Of a stretch of DNA of 64,000 bases, positions 17,650-26,543 are shown one piece after another. Each line of letters opens with the position of its first letter. Position 1 is the stretch's first letter. The position numbers were made by a program, and so were the translations under genes. Source of the DNA: Rummeliibacillus pycnus_A (GTDB taxonomy: Bacteria; Bacillota; Bacilli; Bacillales_A; Planococcaceae); contig NZ_CP132291.1 of NCBI RefSeq assembly GCF_044359855.1, positions 3,410,001-3,474,000 of the forward strand, given 5' to 3'. The notes under the pieces were generated by a model that saw only the letters and a program-made list of their open reading frames with translations, was not told the origin of the DNA and made no database searches.

Positions 17650-18723
17650 TTATCTTATAGACATTTTAAATTTTAAGAATAATTCGTTGTATTCTCCGAT
17701 TTTTTCTTTACCTAAATTTTTATAAACATGAAGTTTATTTCGAACTTCTTTTGAAGGATAGTAGCGTTCATCATTTACCACTTTAGGATCCAATAATTTA
17801 AGTGCTGCTTTGTTAGGTGTAGAGTAACCAACATATTCAGCATTTTGAGCAGCTACTTTTGGATCACACATGAAGTTAATGAATTTCAGAGCACCTTCAT
17901 AGTTTTTGGAAGTTTTTGGTATAACCATATTATCAAACCATAAGTTTGATCCTTCTTTAGGAACGCTGTATGTTAAATCTTCGTTTTCACTCATCATATC
18001 AGCAGCTTGGCCAGACCAAGTTAATGCAACTTCAGCATCTCCATTAATCATCATTTGTGTAACTTCATCGCCAATAACTGCTTTCACATTTGGTGCCATT
18101 TTGATCAATTTATTTGTAGCTGCATTTAACACATTACTATCTGTTGAGTTAAGTGATTTACCCATACTATTTAATCCAACACCCATTACTTCACGCGCAC
18201 TATCGACTAAAATTACTTTACCTTTTAATGTCGGATCCCATAATTCATTCCAACTATCAAAATTATGACCTTTTATAAGTTTTGGGTTATAAACAATCCC
18301 TACTGTACCCCAAAAATAAGGAATAGAGTATTGGTTATGTTTATCAAAATCCAAGTTTAAGAAATCTGGATCAATGTTTTTTAAATTTGGAATTTTACTT
18401 TGATCAATTTTCTTCAATAAATGACGCTCTTTCATTTGCTCAATCGTATATTCAGATGGAACAGCGATATCATAATTTGTCCCACCTTGTCCGATTTTCG
18501 TCATCATTGCTTCATTAGAATCGAATGTTTCATATATTACATGAATGCCTGTTTCTTTTTCGAATTTTTTAAGCAAAGCTGGATCGATATATTCTCCCCA
18601 GTTGTAGACAGTTAATATGTCTTTACCAGATTTACCTGATGTTGTATCCATAGCGTGTGCAGTATACATAAGAATGCCGCACACAAGTAAAATACCGATG
18701 GTTGCTCGTACTAAGGATTTCAT
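17650..18723 (-). CDS. potD: Spermidine/putrescine ABC transporter, substrate-binding protein PotD
   Basis: The 357-residue protein is a family 1 periplasmic binding protein of the PotD/PotF type (TVYNWGEYIDP after the leader, then FDSNEAMMTKI and VPSEYTIEQM). It captures polyamines outside the membrane and delivers them to PotB-PotC. The leader is hydrophobic (about residues 7-24) but has no clear lipobox; the only Cys (LLVCG) is preceded by Val, and AHA at about 22-24 could be a signal peptidase I site. Most Gram-positive binding proteins are lipoproteins, so this is unusual. The start overlaps the potC stop by 4 bp. Last gene of potABCD. Confidence 0.9.
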   Translation of the reverse strand: MKSLVRATIGILLVCGILMYTAHAMDTTSGKSGKDILTVYNWGEYIDPALLKKFEKETGIHVIYETFDSNEAMMTKIGQGGTNYDIAVPSEYTIEQMKERHLLKKIDQSKIPNLKNIDPDFLNLDFDKHNQYSIPYFWGTVGIVYNPKLIKGHNFDSWNELWDPTLKGKVILVDSAREVMGVGLNSMGKSLNSTDSNVLNAATNKLIKMAPNVKAVIGDEVTQMMINGDAEVALTWSGQAADMMSENEDLTYSVPKEGSNLWFDNMVIPKTSKNYEGALKFINFMCDPKVAAQNAEYVGYSTPNKAALKLLDPKVVNDERYYPSKEVRNKLHVYKNLGKEKIGEYNELFLKFKMSIR

Positions 18724-19514
18724 TTATGAGCCCCCGTTCTTGTCTGATGATTTGTAATAAGGTAATAACCCAATACAAGAATTAATGTAACAAAGAATAC
18801 TAAACCGGAAATAGCATTAACTGTTAAGGAAACCCCCGCTCTTGCCATTGAGTAAATTTCAACAGATAAAGTACTAAATCCATTTCCAGTAACGAAGAAA
18901 GTTACTGCAAAGTCATCTAAAGAGTAAGTTAATGCCATAAAGAAACCAGCGAAAATCCCAGGTTTGATAAATGGCAAAATAACACGTGTTAATACATCAC
19001 GACGACTAGCACCTAAGTCTAGTGCTGCATCAATTAGTGAAGAACTCATTTCTTGTAGTTTAGGTAATACCATTAGAACAACGATAGGGATGCTAAATGC
19101 TGCATGAGATAGTAATACAGAAATAAAGCCTAATTTAACCCCAATCATCGTAAATAAGATTAAGAAAGAAGCACCAATAATAACGTCAGGGCTAACGATC
19201 AGAATGTTATTTAATGATAAAAGTGTATTACGAAGTTTGCGGTTACGAATCGCAATGATACCGATTGAACCAAGAGTCCCAATGATTGTTGAGATTAAAG
19301 CAGAGAGCAAAGCTACAACAACTGTATTAATCAAAATAACTATTAATCTAGAATCATGGAAAACATCTTTATAATGGCTAAAAGTAAACGAATTAAAATT
19401 CGTCATGGAGTCGCCACTGTTGAAAGAATAAAATACTAAATACAGAATCGGTGCGTAAAGAACGACAAAGACAAAGGCTAAATAGAGTTTCGATCTTTTA
19501 TTTAGTTTTTCCAA
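18720..19514 (-). CDS. potC: Polyamine ABC transporter permease PotC
   Basis: This 264-residue permease has about six membrane helices and the cytoplasmic EAA-type loop (ALDLGASRRDVLTRVILPFIKPG) that contacts the ATPase. The frame is open up to 19541, but AAAGGAG ends nine bases before a TTG at 19514, giving a start within the 3' end of potB and a leader MEKLNKRSK; I prefer that start. It overlaps potB by 17 bp and potD by 4 bp, so the cassette is probably translationally coupled. Confidence 0.9.
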   Translation of the reverse strand: MEKLNKRSKLYLAFVFVVLYAPILYLVFYSFNSGDSMTNFNSFTFSHYKDVFHDSRLIVILINTVVVALLSALISTIIGTLGSIGIIAIRNRKLRNTLLSLNNILIVSPDVIIGASFLILFTMIGVKLGFISVLLSHAAFSIPIVVLMVLPKLQEMSSSLIDAALDLGASRRDVLTRVILPFIKPGIFAGFFMALTYSLDDFAVTFFVTGNGFSTLSVEIYSMARAGVSLTVNAISGLVFFVTLILVLGYYLITNHQTRTGAHK

Positions 19515-20319
19515 TACGTGCCGCTCCTTTCTGTCTTTCACCAGTGATTAGCATGATGATAAACATAAAGATAATTAAGAATACAGCGATTGTTGAACCC
19601 ATTCCCCAGTTTTGCGTTGTTAAGAATTGTTCTTCAATTGCTGTACCGAGTGTAATAACACGGTTACCAGCGATTAATCGAGTAATCATGAATAAAGATA
19701 GGGAAGGGATAAATACAGCTTGAACCCCGGATTTAATACCATTCATCGTCAATGGAATAATTACCCTGCGTAATGTTGTTAATTTAGAAGCCCCTAAATC
19801 ACGTGATGCATCAATTAATGCGGGGTTTAGTTTATCGAGCGCATTGAATATCGGCAAAATCATAAATGGGATAAAGATATATACAGAAACAAATACGAAT
19901 GCATAGTCTGTAAATAGAATTTGTTGATTTGGTAACCCAATTGCTTTAGCAAATGCATTAATCGGACCCTTATTCCCGAAAATCCCAATAAATGCGTATG
20001 TTTTTAATAGTAGATTTATCCATGAAGGAATAATAATCAATATAAGCCAAAGCTGCTTATGCTTCATTTTCGTAATCAAATAAGCGGCTGGATACGAAAC
20101 TAATAATGAGAATAGTGTAATTAGGAACGCATACCAGAATGAGCTTAGTGTCATTTTTAAATAAACACTAGTAAAAAAATTCTTATAGTTTTCAAAAGTA
20201 AAATGGCCGTGTAAATCTAAAAGAGAATAGTAGAACACTAATAAAATTGGTGCAATTACAAAGAAGAGTATCCAAATATAATAAGGGATGAGTGAAAGCA
20301 AATTCCCTTTTCTACGCAT
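19498..20319 (-). CDS. potB: Polyamine ABC transporter permease PotB
   Basis: The 273-residue protein has about six membrane helices and the permease loop with ASRDLGASKLTTLRRVIIPL. It pairs with PotC as the channel of the spermidine/putrescine importer. Two in-frame ATGs are possible, 20334 and 20319; GGAGAAG lies at the right distance only from the second, and that start overlaps the potA stop (ATGCGTAG). Order potA-B-C-D on the - strand is the standard one. Confidence 0.9.
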   Translation of the reverse strand: MRRKGNLLSLIPYYIWILFFVIAPILLVFYYSLLDLHGHFTFENYKNFFTSVYLKMTLSSFWYAFLITLFSLLVSYPAAYLITKMKHKQLWLILIIIPSWINLLLKTYAFIGIFGNKGPINAFAKAIGLPNQQILFTDYAFVFVSVYIFIPFMILPIFNALDKLNPALIDASRDLGASKLTTLRRVIIPLTMNGIKSGVQAVFIPSLSLFMITRLIAGNRVITLGTAIEEQFLTTQNWGMGSTIAVFLIIFMFIIMLITGERQKGAARIGKTK

Positions 20320-21415
20320 TGTCTTCTTCTCCATAAGACTCTAATCGTCTATCAAAGTCTTCTTCAGTTTCGTTTAATCGCATAACGTGAATTGCTTCTG
20401 GATCAAAGTCTAAGCCGATTTTTGCACCAACATCTGCTTTTTTCAGTGAGTGAACAAGCCATTCATTGCCATCCTGATCATAAGTAGAAAGTTCATAGTG
20501 TACGCCACGGAATAGTTGTGTATCTACTTTAACGACAAGTTTTCCTTTGTCAATATCTGTGATTTCTAAATCTTCTGGGCGAATAACGATGTCAACTTTC
20601 TCATTAGGATTTAATCCTTGGTCAACGCATTCAAAGGTTTTACCAGTGAATGTAACCTCAAAATCTTTTATCATCGTACCTGGAACAATATTGGATTCAC
20701 CTACGAAATCAGCTACAAAGCGATTAATTGGTTCATCATAAATATCAACAGGAGATCCACTTTGCTCTATATGACCTTCATTTAAGACGAAGATTTCATC
20801 TGACATTGCGAGTGCTTCTTCTTGGTCATGCGTGACGAAGACAAATGTTTTACCTAAACGTTGTTGTAATTCACGAAGTTCATATTGCATTTCCGTACGA
20901 AGCTTTAAATCTAGTGCGGAAAGTGGTTCATCTAATAGGATGATTTCAGGGTCATTGACAATTGCTCGTGCAATCGCAACACGTTGACGTTGACCACCAG
21001 ACATTTCTGAGATTTCACGTTGACTATAGCCGGCTAAGTTTACGAATTTTAATGCTTCTTCTACTCTCTTCGTAATCTCTACATTGCCTACTTTCTTAAT
21101 ACGTAAGCCAAATGCTACATTTTCAAACACATTTAAATGTGGAAATAGTGCATAGTCTTGGAATACAGTATTAACTTGTCGCTCATTTGCAGGAACATTA
21201 TTAATTTTTTTACCATTAAAATAAATAGAGCCACTTGTTGGTTCCATAAAACCAGCGATTAGACGTAGAATGGTTGTTTTACCGCAGCCTGAAGGTCCGA
21301 GTAAGGTATAAAATTTACCACGTTCCATTTCAAAGCTGATATCCTTCAATACAACAGTTCCGTCGCTAAATGATTTTGAAACTTTATCAAAGTGAATAAT
21401 TGCATTTTCCGACAT
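20312..21415 (-). CDS. potA: Polyamine ABC transporter ATP-binding protein PotA
   Basis: The 367-residue ATPase shows Walker A (GPSGCGKTT), signature MSGGQRQRVAIARA, Walker B (IILLDEPLSALD) and H-loop (VTHDQEEA), then a C-terminal TOBE-type regulatory domain (about 285-350). It energises polyamine uptake. AGGAGG lies just before the ATG, 16 bp after the XRE-cupin gene, so regulator and transporter form one unit. Its family includes ATPases for sulfate, iron and sugar import; the potBCD neighbours decide the substrate class. Confidence 0.92.
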   Translation of the reverse strand: MSENAIIHFDKVSKSFSDGTVVLKDISFEMERGKFYTLLGPSGCGKTTILRLIAGFMEPTSGSIYFNGKKINNVPANERQVNTVFQDYALFPHLNVFENVAFGLRIKKVGNVEITKRVEEALKFVNLAGYSQREISEMSGGQRQRVAIARAIVNDPEIILLDEPLSALDLKLRTEMQYELRELQQRLGKTFVFVTHDQEEALAMSDEIFVLNEGHIEQSGSPVDIYDEPINRFVADFVGESNIVPGTMIKDFEVTFTGKTFECVDQGLNPNEKVDIVIRPEDLEITDIDKGKLVVKVDTQLFRGVHYELSTYDQDGNEWLVHSLKKADVGAKIGLDFDPEAIHVMRLNETEEDFDRRLESYGEEDNA

Positions 21416-21431
21416 TTACGGTCCTCCTAAG

Positions 21432-21974
21432 CTACAAATATGATTCAGTTGCGACAAGTAAAAACTCCGTCTTGCCTGCAAAATCATTGAACAATTGATG
21501 ACTATCTGAAGCATCAAAGTAGATTGTATTTCCTTTTCTTGCAATAAATGATTGTTTACCTAATACAAGTCGTACACGACCTTCTAGCACATATATAAAG
21601 GTTTCGGATAGAGATGGCTCAAATTGTTTGAATTCACCATGTTCTTCGAAAGTAATCATGACAGGCTCAATTTCTTTTTCATTTGAAGTTGGAATAAGCC
21701 ATTCTATACTATATTTTTTTTCTTCATCTTTATAAATGTTGTGATCTTCCTCGGTGTATACGACCTTCTGATCTTCAACATCATCATCAAAGAATTCTTT
21801 TGGTGTTGAACCAAGGACTTCTAATAATGCGAAGAGTGTTTCGATTGAAGGAGAGTTTAAATCTCTTTCTAGTTGAGAGATATATCCTTTGCTCAAATCT
21901 GTTCTTTCACCTAATTCTTCTTGGGTAAGGTCCTTTTTTAGACGAAGTCGTTTAATTTTTTTGCCGATTTGCAT
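21432..21974 (-). CDS. XRE-cupin transcriptional regulator of the pot operon
   Basis: The 180-residue protein has an N-terminal helix-turn-helix (about 8-62, QEELGERTDLSKGYISQLER) and a C-terminal cupin_2 domain (about 108-175). This XRE-cupin architecture (PuuR-like) often senses a small ligand, for example polyamines. It is the first gene of the pot transcript and its start is followed upstream by repeated GTTTAC sites, which suggests autoregulation. Ligand and sign of control are inferred, not seen. Confidence 0.87.
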   Translation of the reverse strand: MQIGKKIKRLRLKKDLTQEELGERTDLSKGYISQLERDLNSPSIETLFALLEVLGSTPKEFFDDDVEDQKVVYTEEDHNIYKDEEKKYSIEWLIPTSNEKEIEPVMITFEEHGEFKQFEPSLSETFIYVLEGRVRLVLGKQSFIARKGNTIYFDASDSHQLFNDFAGKTEFLLVATESYL

Positions 21975-21993
21975 CTATTGTACTCCTCAATTT

Positions 21994-22084
21994 GTTTACT
22001 ATTCGTAAACTTGCAGTTAATTAAGTTTACTTTTGCCCAACTTGGAGTAACAAAAGTTTACTCTTACAAAACTTTTAGTTTACT
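21994..22084. promoter_or_regulatory. GTTTACT operator array of the pot operon
   Basis: GTTTACT occurs at 21994-22000, 22025-22031, 22056-22062 and 22078-22084, and the reverse form GTAAACT at 22005-22011, making a dyad with the first copy. Steps between the first three direct copies are exactly 31 bp. The array lies between the promoter (-10 at 22097-22102) and the regulator start at 21974, so bound protein would block transcription elongation or initiation. Confidence 0.7.
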
Positions 22085-22096
22085 GAAACGCTATCT

Positions 22097-22124
22097 ATTA
22101 TACAAAATTGCTCATATTTTTCAA
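22097..22124 (-). promoter_or_regulatory. Promoter of regulator-potABCD
   Basis: On the - strand TTGAAA (22124-22119) and TATAAT (22102-22097) are spaced by 16 bp, close to the sigma-A consensus, about 120 bp before the regulator start. Confidence 0.7.
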
Positions 22125-22165
22125 CCTTTTTGGTGAAAATAAAATTATTCGGTTTTAATTAGTAC

Positions 22166-22216
22166 AAAAAAAGATAGATGATGCAGATTATAGTCCGCTT
22201 TCATCTATCTTTTTTG
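22166..22216. terminator. Bidirectional terminator-like hairpin
   Basis: AAAAAAGATAGATGA and TCATCTATCTTTTTT form a 15-bp A/T-flanked stem around a 20-nt loop. On the - strand it would end the LytTR transcript before the pot promoter. Confidence 0.7.
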
Positions 22217-22274
22217 ATATTGAATTTGTTTAACAATACCGTTAATATTTCATCCGTTTCTTTACATGTGAAGG

Positions 22275-22445
22275 CTATCTTTCAGTGGCGTACGAGCCTT
22301 ATCTTTTGCTCCTTCATCTCATCGCTAGCTTCGTCGCAGAGAAAATCTCGTTGTGGGGTCTCGTCTAGCTTTTTTCTTACAGGAGTCGCCGCCTTTAGCT
22401 CAAGTAAGATGCATTAAAAAATCAACAATATTATATAATAGAGCC
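22275..22445. repeat. Degenerate copy of the GC-rich intergenic repeat (copy 2)
   Basis: The segment holds GGGGTCTCG (22355-22363) followed by CAGGAGTC and CGCC, in the same order as in the copy near 54.6 kb. Its right end (22420-22445, AATCAACAAT...GAGCC) also matches the right end of that copy. The left end is not recognisable. It lies within the 340-bp gene-free gap between the LytTR gene and the pot regulator; nothing else is seen in that gap. Confidence 0.55.
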
Positions 22446-22559
22446 TTTGTATTCTTTATATTAAAATCTTTAAGATTATCTTTACATTGGTATAAATGAT
22501 TTTTAGAGTCAATCCTTTATGTTTTAATCCAACCAAGGACTCCTTTTTATTTTCAATAG

Positions 22560-23231
22560 TTAAAACTCTAGAACTCGTTTCACTTCATTTAAATAAGAAT
22601 TACTTACAGGTAGTTCATTGCCATCTTTCATAATAATGATTAAATTTGAGGAGAAGTCACGAGTGATACGACTGATGGCATGAATGTTAATAATATAGGA
22701 ACGATGAATCCTTAAAAAATAGTCTGGTAATCTTCTTGCGAGCTCTTTTAGCGTCAAATTTATTTTATATTGTTCACTATCCGCATAAAACCAATTCTTC
22801 TTATTAAGGCTTTCAAAATGGGAAATCTTATCAATTGCAATTGGTACCCACTGGTCTTGCTGCTTACCTGTTATAAAACGAAAAGGGTCTCTTTTCGCTT
22901 CGGGATGATTTGGAGACAATATAACAATTAATGCAGCAGGCTTACCTAAAAAATCGATAGGGTAGCCAATACCATAATAGGGGATACCCAAAAGTTCCTG
23001 ATCTATAACAGTTTCAATTTTCTTTCTTTCATTAATAACACGATCAGCAATGCTTCCTTTTTTAAACTTCTTTCCATTTTCTAAAAGAATATCGTATGCA
23101 CCTACTTCGTAATAGATGTAAGTTTCGCCTACAGCTATAGCGATTGAGGCTCCTTTTGGTATCCAATCTACTAATAAATTACTATACTGTTCGGCTAATT
23201 CTTTCGCTAAAACTTCTGTACTTTGTATCAT
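22560..23231 (-). CDS. LytTR-domain transcriptional regulator, divergent from aceA
   Basis: The 223-residue protein has a C-terminal LytTR DNA-binding domain (about 125-220; RLPDYFLRIHRSYIINIHAI is typical) and an N-terminal domain of about 120 residues with no receiver signature, possibly a PAS/GAF-like sensor (VGAYDILLENGKK, YPIDFLGKPAALIVIL). It is therefore a one-component regulator and not a two-component response regulator. GGAGGAG precedes the ATG. It is transcribed away from aceA-aceB across a 221-bp gap, so control of the glyoxylate shunt is the natural guess. Confidence 0.85.
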   Translation of the reverse strand: MIQSTEVLAKELAEQYSNLLVDWIPKGASIAIAVGETYIYYEVGAYDILLENGKKFKKGSIADRVINERKKIETVIDQELLGIPYYGIGYPIDFLGKPAALIVILSPNHPEAKRDPFRFITGKQQDQWVPIAIDKISHFESLNKKNWFYADSEQYKINLTLKELARRLPDYFLRIHRSYIINIHAISRITRDFSSNLIIIMKDGNELPVSNSYLNEVKRVLEF

Positions 23232-23323
23232 GTCATGCTCCTCCTATACCAATCCTGAATTCTTACTTCGTCTTAGAAATTAATTCATTTATCGTAAAAA
23301 AAAGGTATTTCATCCAAAAACAA

Positions 23324-23351
23324 TTACAAAATACATTGCCTGTTGTATATT
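23324..23351 (+). promoter_or_regulatory. Possible aceA promoter with ACAAC/GTTGT half-sites
   Basis: TTACAA (23324-23329) and TATATT (23346-23351) are spaced by 16 bp, about 100 bp before the aceA ATG. GTTGT (23342 on) and several ACAAC/GTT half-sites run from here to about 23384 and could bind the divergent LytTR protein. No match to the LytTR consensus is exact. Confidence 0.35.
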
Positions 23352-23452
23352 AGTTTATAACAACGGTAGCTGTTATGCAACAAAATGTAGGGGTGTATTT
23401 TTAGATAGAAAGCTAGCGTTCAACAAAGTCAAAGTGGAAGGTGTGTTTGTAT

Positions 23453-24736
23453 ATGTTAACAAGACAACAACAAATTGAACAACTTGAAAAAAGCTGGGCA
23501 ACAGAAGAGCGTTGGAAAGGGATTGAACGTCCATTTACTGCTGAAGAAGTAGTGAAACTTCGTGGTTCTGTACAAATTCAACATACTTTAGCGGAAAAGG
23601 GTGCAGCGCGTTTGTGGAAATCTCTAAATGAAGAAGATTTCATCAATGCATTAGGTGCTTTAACAGGAAATCAAGCAGTACAACAGGTAAAAGCAGGCTT
23701 ACAAGCAATTTACTTAAGTGGTTGGCAGGTAGCTGCAGATGCAAACCTTTCTGGTCAAATGTATCCTGATCAATCTTTATATCCTGCAAACTCTGTACCA
23801 CAAGTAGTTAAACGAATCAACCAAGCACTACAACGTGCAGACCAAATTGATCATGCTGAAGGTCGCTTAGACAATTTCGACTGGTTTGCGCCAATCGTAG
23901 CAGATGCAGAAGCAGGTTTTGGTGGTCCTTTAAATGTCTTTGAATTGATTAAAGGTATGATTGAAGCAGGTGCTGCTGGTGTTCACTTAGAAGACCAATT
24001 AGCATCAGAGAAAAAATGTGGTCACTTAGGTGGTAAGGTGTTATTACCAACTCAAAATGCAATTCGTAATTTAGTAGCAGCACGACTTGCAGCTGACGTA
24101 TCCGGTGTACCAACTATTTTAATTGCACGTACAGATGCAGATGCAGCTGATATGGTAACTAGCGATATTGATCCACGTGATGCAGAATTCATCACTGGAG
24201 AACGCACACCAGAAGGATTCTTCCGTACAAAAGCTGGAATCGATCAAGCGATTGCTCGTGGTTTATCTTATGCACCATATGCGGATTTAGTTTGGTGTGA
24301 AACATCTAAACCAGATTTAGAAGAGGCAAAGAAATTTGCAGATGCAATTCATGCTCAATTCCCAGGTAAGCTATTGGCTTATAATTGCTCTCCATCATTC
24401 AACTGGAAAGCAAATTTAGATGATGAAACAATTGCAAAATATCAAGTTGAACTTGGTAAAATGGGTTACAAATTCCAATTCGTTACTTTAGCTGGTTTCC
24501 ATGCACTAAATCACAGCATGTTCAAATTGGCTCATGATTACAAAGATAACGGTATGGCTGCGTACTCTAAATTACAACAAGAAGAATTTGCGAGTGAAGA
24601 AAAAGGCTATACAGCTACAAAGCATCAACGTGAAGTAGGTACTGGCTACTTTGATGAAGTATCACAAGTTATTTCAGGTGGAACTTCTTCAACAACAGCT
24701 ATGAAAGGCTCTACAGAAACTGCACAATTTATCTAA
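23453..24736 (+). CDS. aceA: Isocitrate lyase
   Basis: The 427-residue enzyme splits isocitrate into glyoxylate and succinate, the first step of the glyoxylate shunt. The catalytic loop KKCGHLGGK (near residue 188) and DADAGFGG-like metal site (VADAEAGFGGPLN) are present. The frame opens upstream at a GTG (23441), but AAGGTG at 23437-23442 is well placed for the ATG at 23453 (MLTRQQQIEQLEKSW). It precedes aceB with an unusual hairpin between them. Fatty-acid or acetate growth is the expected physiological role. Confidence 0.94.
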   Translation: MLTRQQQIEQLEKSWATEERWKGIERPFTAEEVVKLRGSVQIQHTLAEKGAARLWKSLNEEDFINALGALTGNQAVQQVKAGLQAIYLSGWQVAADANLSGQMYPDQSLYPANSVPQVVKRINQALQRADQIDHAEGRLDNFDWFAPIVADAEAGFGGPLNVFELIKGMIEAGAAGVHLEDQLASEKKCGHLGGKVLLPTQNAIRNLVAARLAADVSGVPTILIARTDADAADMVTSDIDPRDAEFITGERTPEGFFRTKAGIDQAIARGLSYAPYADLVWCETSKPDLEEAKKFADAIHAQFPGKLLAYNCSPSFNWKANLDDETIAKYQVELGKMGYKFQFVTLAGFHALNHSMFKLAHDYKDNGMAAYSKLQQEEFASEEKGYTATKHQREVGTGYFDEVSQVISGGTSSTTAMKGSTETAQFI

Positions 24737-24748
24737 TTAATATATTAC

Positions 24749-24847
24749 GGCTGTTTGTACCTATTTCTAGTTCAGACCTATTTATCTTTTAAATCGCTTA
24801 CACAAAAACTAGATTTAATTGATTTTAAGAAATAGTAACAAACAGCC
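24749..24847 (+). promoter_or_regulatory. Long inverted repeat between aceA and aceB with cre-like site
   Basis: The arms 24749-24768 and 24828-24847 begin GGCTGTTTGT and end ACAAACAGCC, and pair at 18 of 20 positions around a 59-nt loop. The loop holds TTAAATCGCTTACA (24789-24802), one mismatch from the CcpA cre pattern TGNAANCGNTNNCA. The hairpin could limit read-through or protect the aceA message; the cre-like site could act on aceB. Confidence 0.5.
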
Positions 24848-24889
24848 TTCTCTATTCTTCAGCATAGTTGATTTGAAAGGATGATCGAT

Positions 24890-26494
24890 TTGGGAAGTCA
24901 GCAAACGGCAACACCTACTATTAAAATATTAGGTTCACAAAATGCATCAACTGAGCAAATATTAACTCCAGATGCATTACAATTTATCGCATCATTACAA
25001 CAGCAATTTAACGATCGAAGAAAAGCTTTATTAGAACGAAGAGAGGTTCGTCAAAAACAATTAGATGAGGGTGCTTCTTTAAATTTTTTAGATGAAACGA
25101 AGTCAATCCGAGAAGAGGATTGGACAATTGCCCCGTTACCTGAAGATTTACAAGACCGTCGTGTTGAAATTACAGGACCTGTAACGCGTAAAATGGTCAT
25201 TAATGCATTAAATTCTGGAGCAAAAATGTTTATGGCATGTTTTGAAGATGCAACTTCCCCAACTTGGGAGAATATGATTGAAGGGCAAATCAATATGTAT
25301 GATGCAGTCCGTAAAATCATTTCCTTCACTCAATCTTCAAATGGCAAAGTATATAGCTTAAATAATGAAACAGCTACATTATTAGTTCGTCCACGAGGGT
25401 TCCACTTAATAGAAAGAAATGTAGAAGTAAATGGTGAGCCTATGTCTGGAAGCCTTTTTGACTTCGGTTTATTTTTATTCCATAATGCAAAAGAATTAAT
25501 TGCAAGAGGTTCAGGGCCGTATTTCTATTTACCAAAATTAGAGAGTCATTTAGAAGCTAGACTATGGAATGATATCTTTGTCTACTCACAAGATTATCTA
25601 GGAATTCCACAAGGGACGATTAAAGCCACCGTTTTAATTGAAACGATTCCTGCGGCTTTCGAAATGGATGAGATTTTATATGAGTTAAAAGAACATTCAG
25701 CTGGTTTAAACTGTGGTCGTTGGGATTATATTTTTAGCTATATCAAACGATTACGTAATCATTCAGATGTTATTTTACCGGATCGAGGCCAAGTGACGAT
25801 GACATCCCCATTTATGAGAGCGTATACACAATTGTGTATTCAAACTTGTCATAAGCGAAATGCACCTGCAATAGGGGGAATGGCTGCTCAAATTCCTATT
25901 AAAGATGATCCACAGGCAAATGAAATTGCTTTCGAAAAAGTTCGAGAGGATAAACGCCGTGAAGCGACAGATGGACACGATGGAACATGGGTAGCACACC
26001 CAGGATTAGTACCTGTTGCAATGGAACAATTTGATCTGCATATGAAAAATCCAAATCAAATTGAACGTAAACGTGAAGATGTGCATGTTACTGCTGAAAA
26101 TTTACTAGAAGTTCCACAAGGTACGATTACTGAAGATGGTTTACGTATTAACTGTAGTGTGGGGGTGCAATATATTGCTTCTTGGCTACGAGGGAATGGC
26201 GCTGCTCCAATCAATAATATGATGGAAGATGCTGCAACAGCAGAAATTTCACGTACACAGGTATGGCAATGGATTCGACATCCTGAGGGTAAATTAGAAG
26301 ATGGCCAAAAGATTGATGTAGCCTTATTCAAAGAGGTGTTGAAACAAGAATTACAAAAAATTGCTGAACAAGTAGGGGAAGAAAACTTCTCAACTGGTCG
26401 CTTTGAAGAAGCTGCTGAAATTTTTATGAATTTAACATTACAAGAAGAATTTGAAGAATTCTTAACGATACCAAGCTACCAACATATATCTTAA
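24890..26494 (+). CDS. aceB: Malate synthase A
   Basis: The 534-residue enzyme condenses glyoxylate with acetyl-CoA to malate, completing the glyoxylate shunt with AceA. Family signatures are visible: KMFMACFEDATSPTW, the LLVRPRGFHL strand, LNCGRWDYIFSYIK and the DGHDGTWVAHPGLVP segment. An ATG at 24881 opens the frame, but AAAGGATGATC overlaps it and fits the TTG at 24890 as start, giving MGSQQTATPT. It is the second gene of the aceA-aceB unit. Confidence 0.93.
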   Translation: MGSQQTATPTIKILGSQNASTEQILTPDALQFIASLQQQFNDRRKALLERREVRQKQLDEGASLNFLDETKSIREEDWTIAPLPEDLQDRRVEITGPVTRKMVINALNSGAKMFMACFEDATSPTWENMIEGQINMYDAVRKIISFTQSSNGKVYSLNNETATLLVRPRGFHLIERNVEVNGEPMSGSLFDFGLFLFHNAKELIARGSGPYFYLPKLESHLEARLWNDIFVYSQDYLGIPQGTIKATVLIETIPAAFEMDEILYELKEHSAGLNCGRWDYIFSYIKRLRNHSDVILPDRGQVTMTSPFMRAYTQLCIQTCHKRNAPAIGGMAAQIPIKDDPQANEIAFEKVREDKRREATDGHDGTWVAHPGLVPVAMEQFDLHMKNPNQIERKREDVHVTAENLLEVPQGTITEDGLRINCSVGVQYIASWLRGNGAAPINNMMEDAATAEISRTQVWQWIRHPEGKLEDGQKIDVALFKEVLKQELQKIAEQVGEENFSTGRFEEAAEIFMNLTLQEEFEEFLTIPSYQHIS

Positions 26495-26543
26495 TACAAA
26501 GTCATGGTAGCAAAACATTATCTATAATTAGGAGGAGATCTTT

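Noticed and set aside
17450..17725. 91-residue ORF on the + strand
   Set aside because: It reads through the inverted-repeat element and into the 3' end of potD, with no SD.
22178..22417. 79-residue ORF on the + strand
   Set aside because: It reads through the degenerate GC-rich repeat; composition and lack of SD indicate chance.
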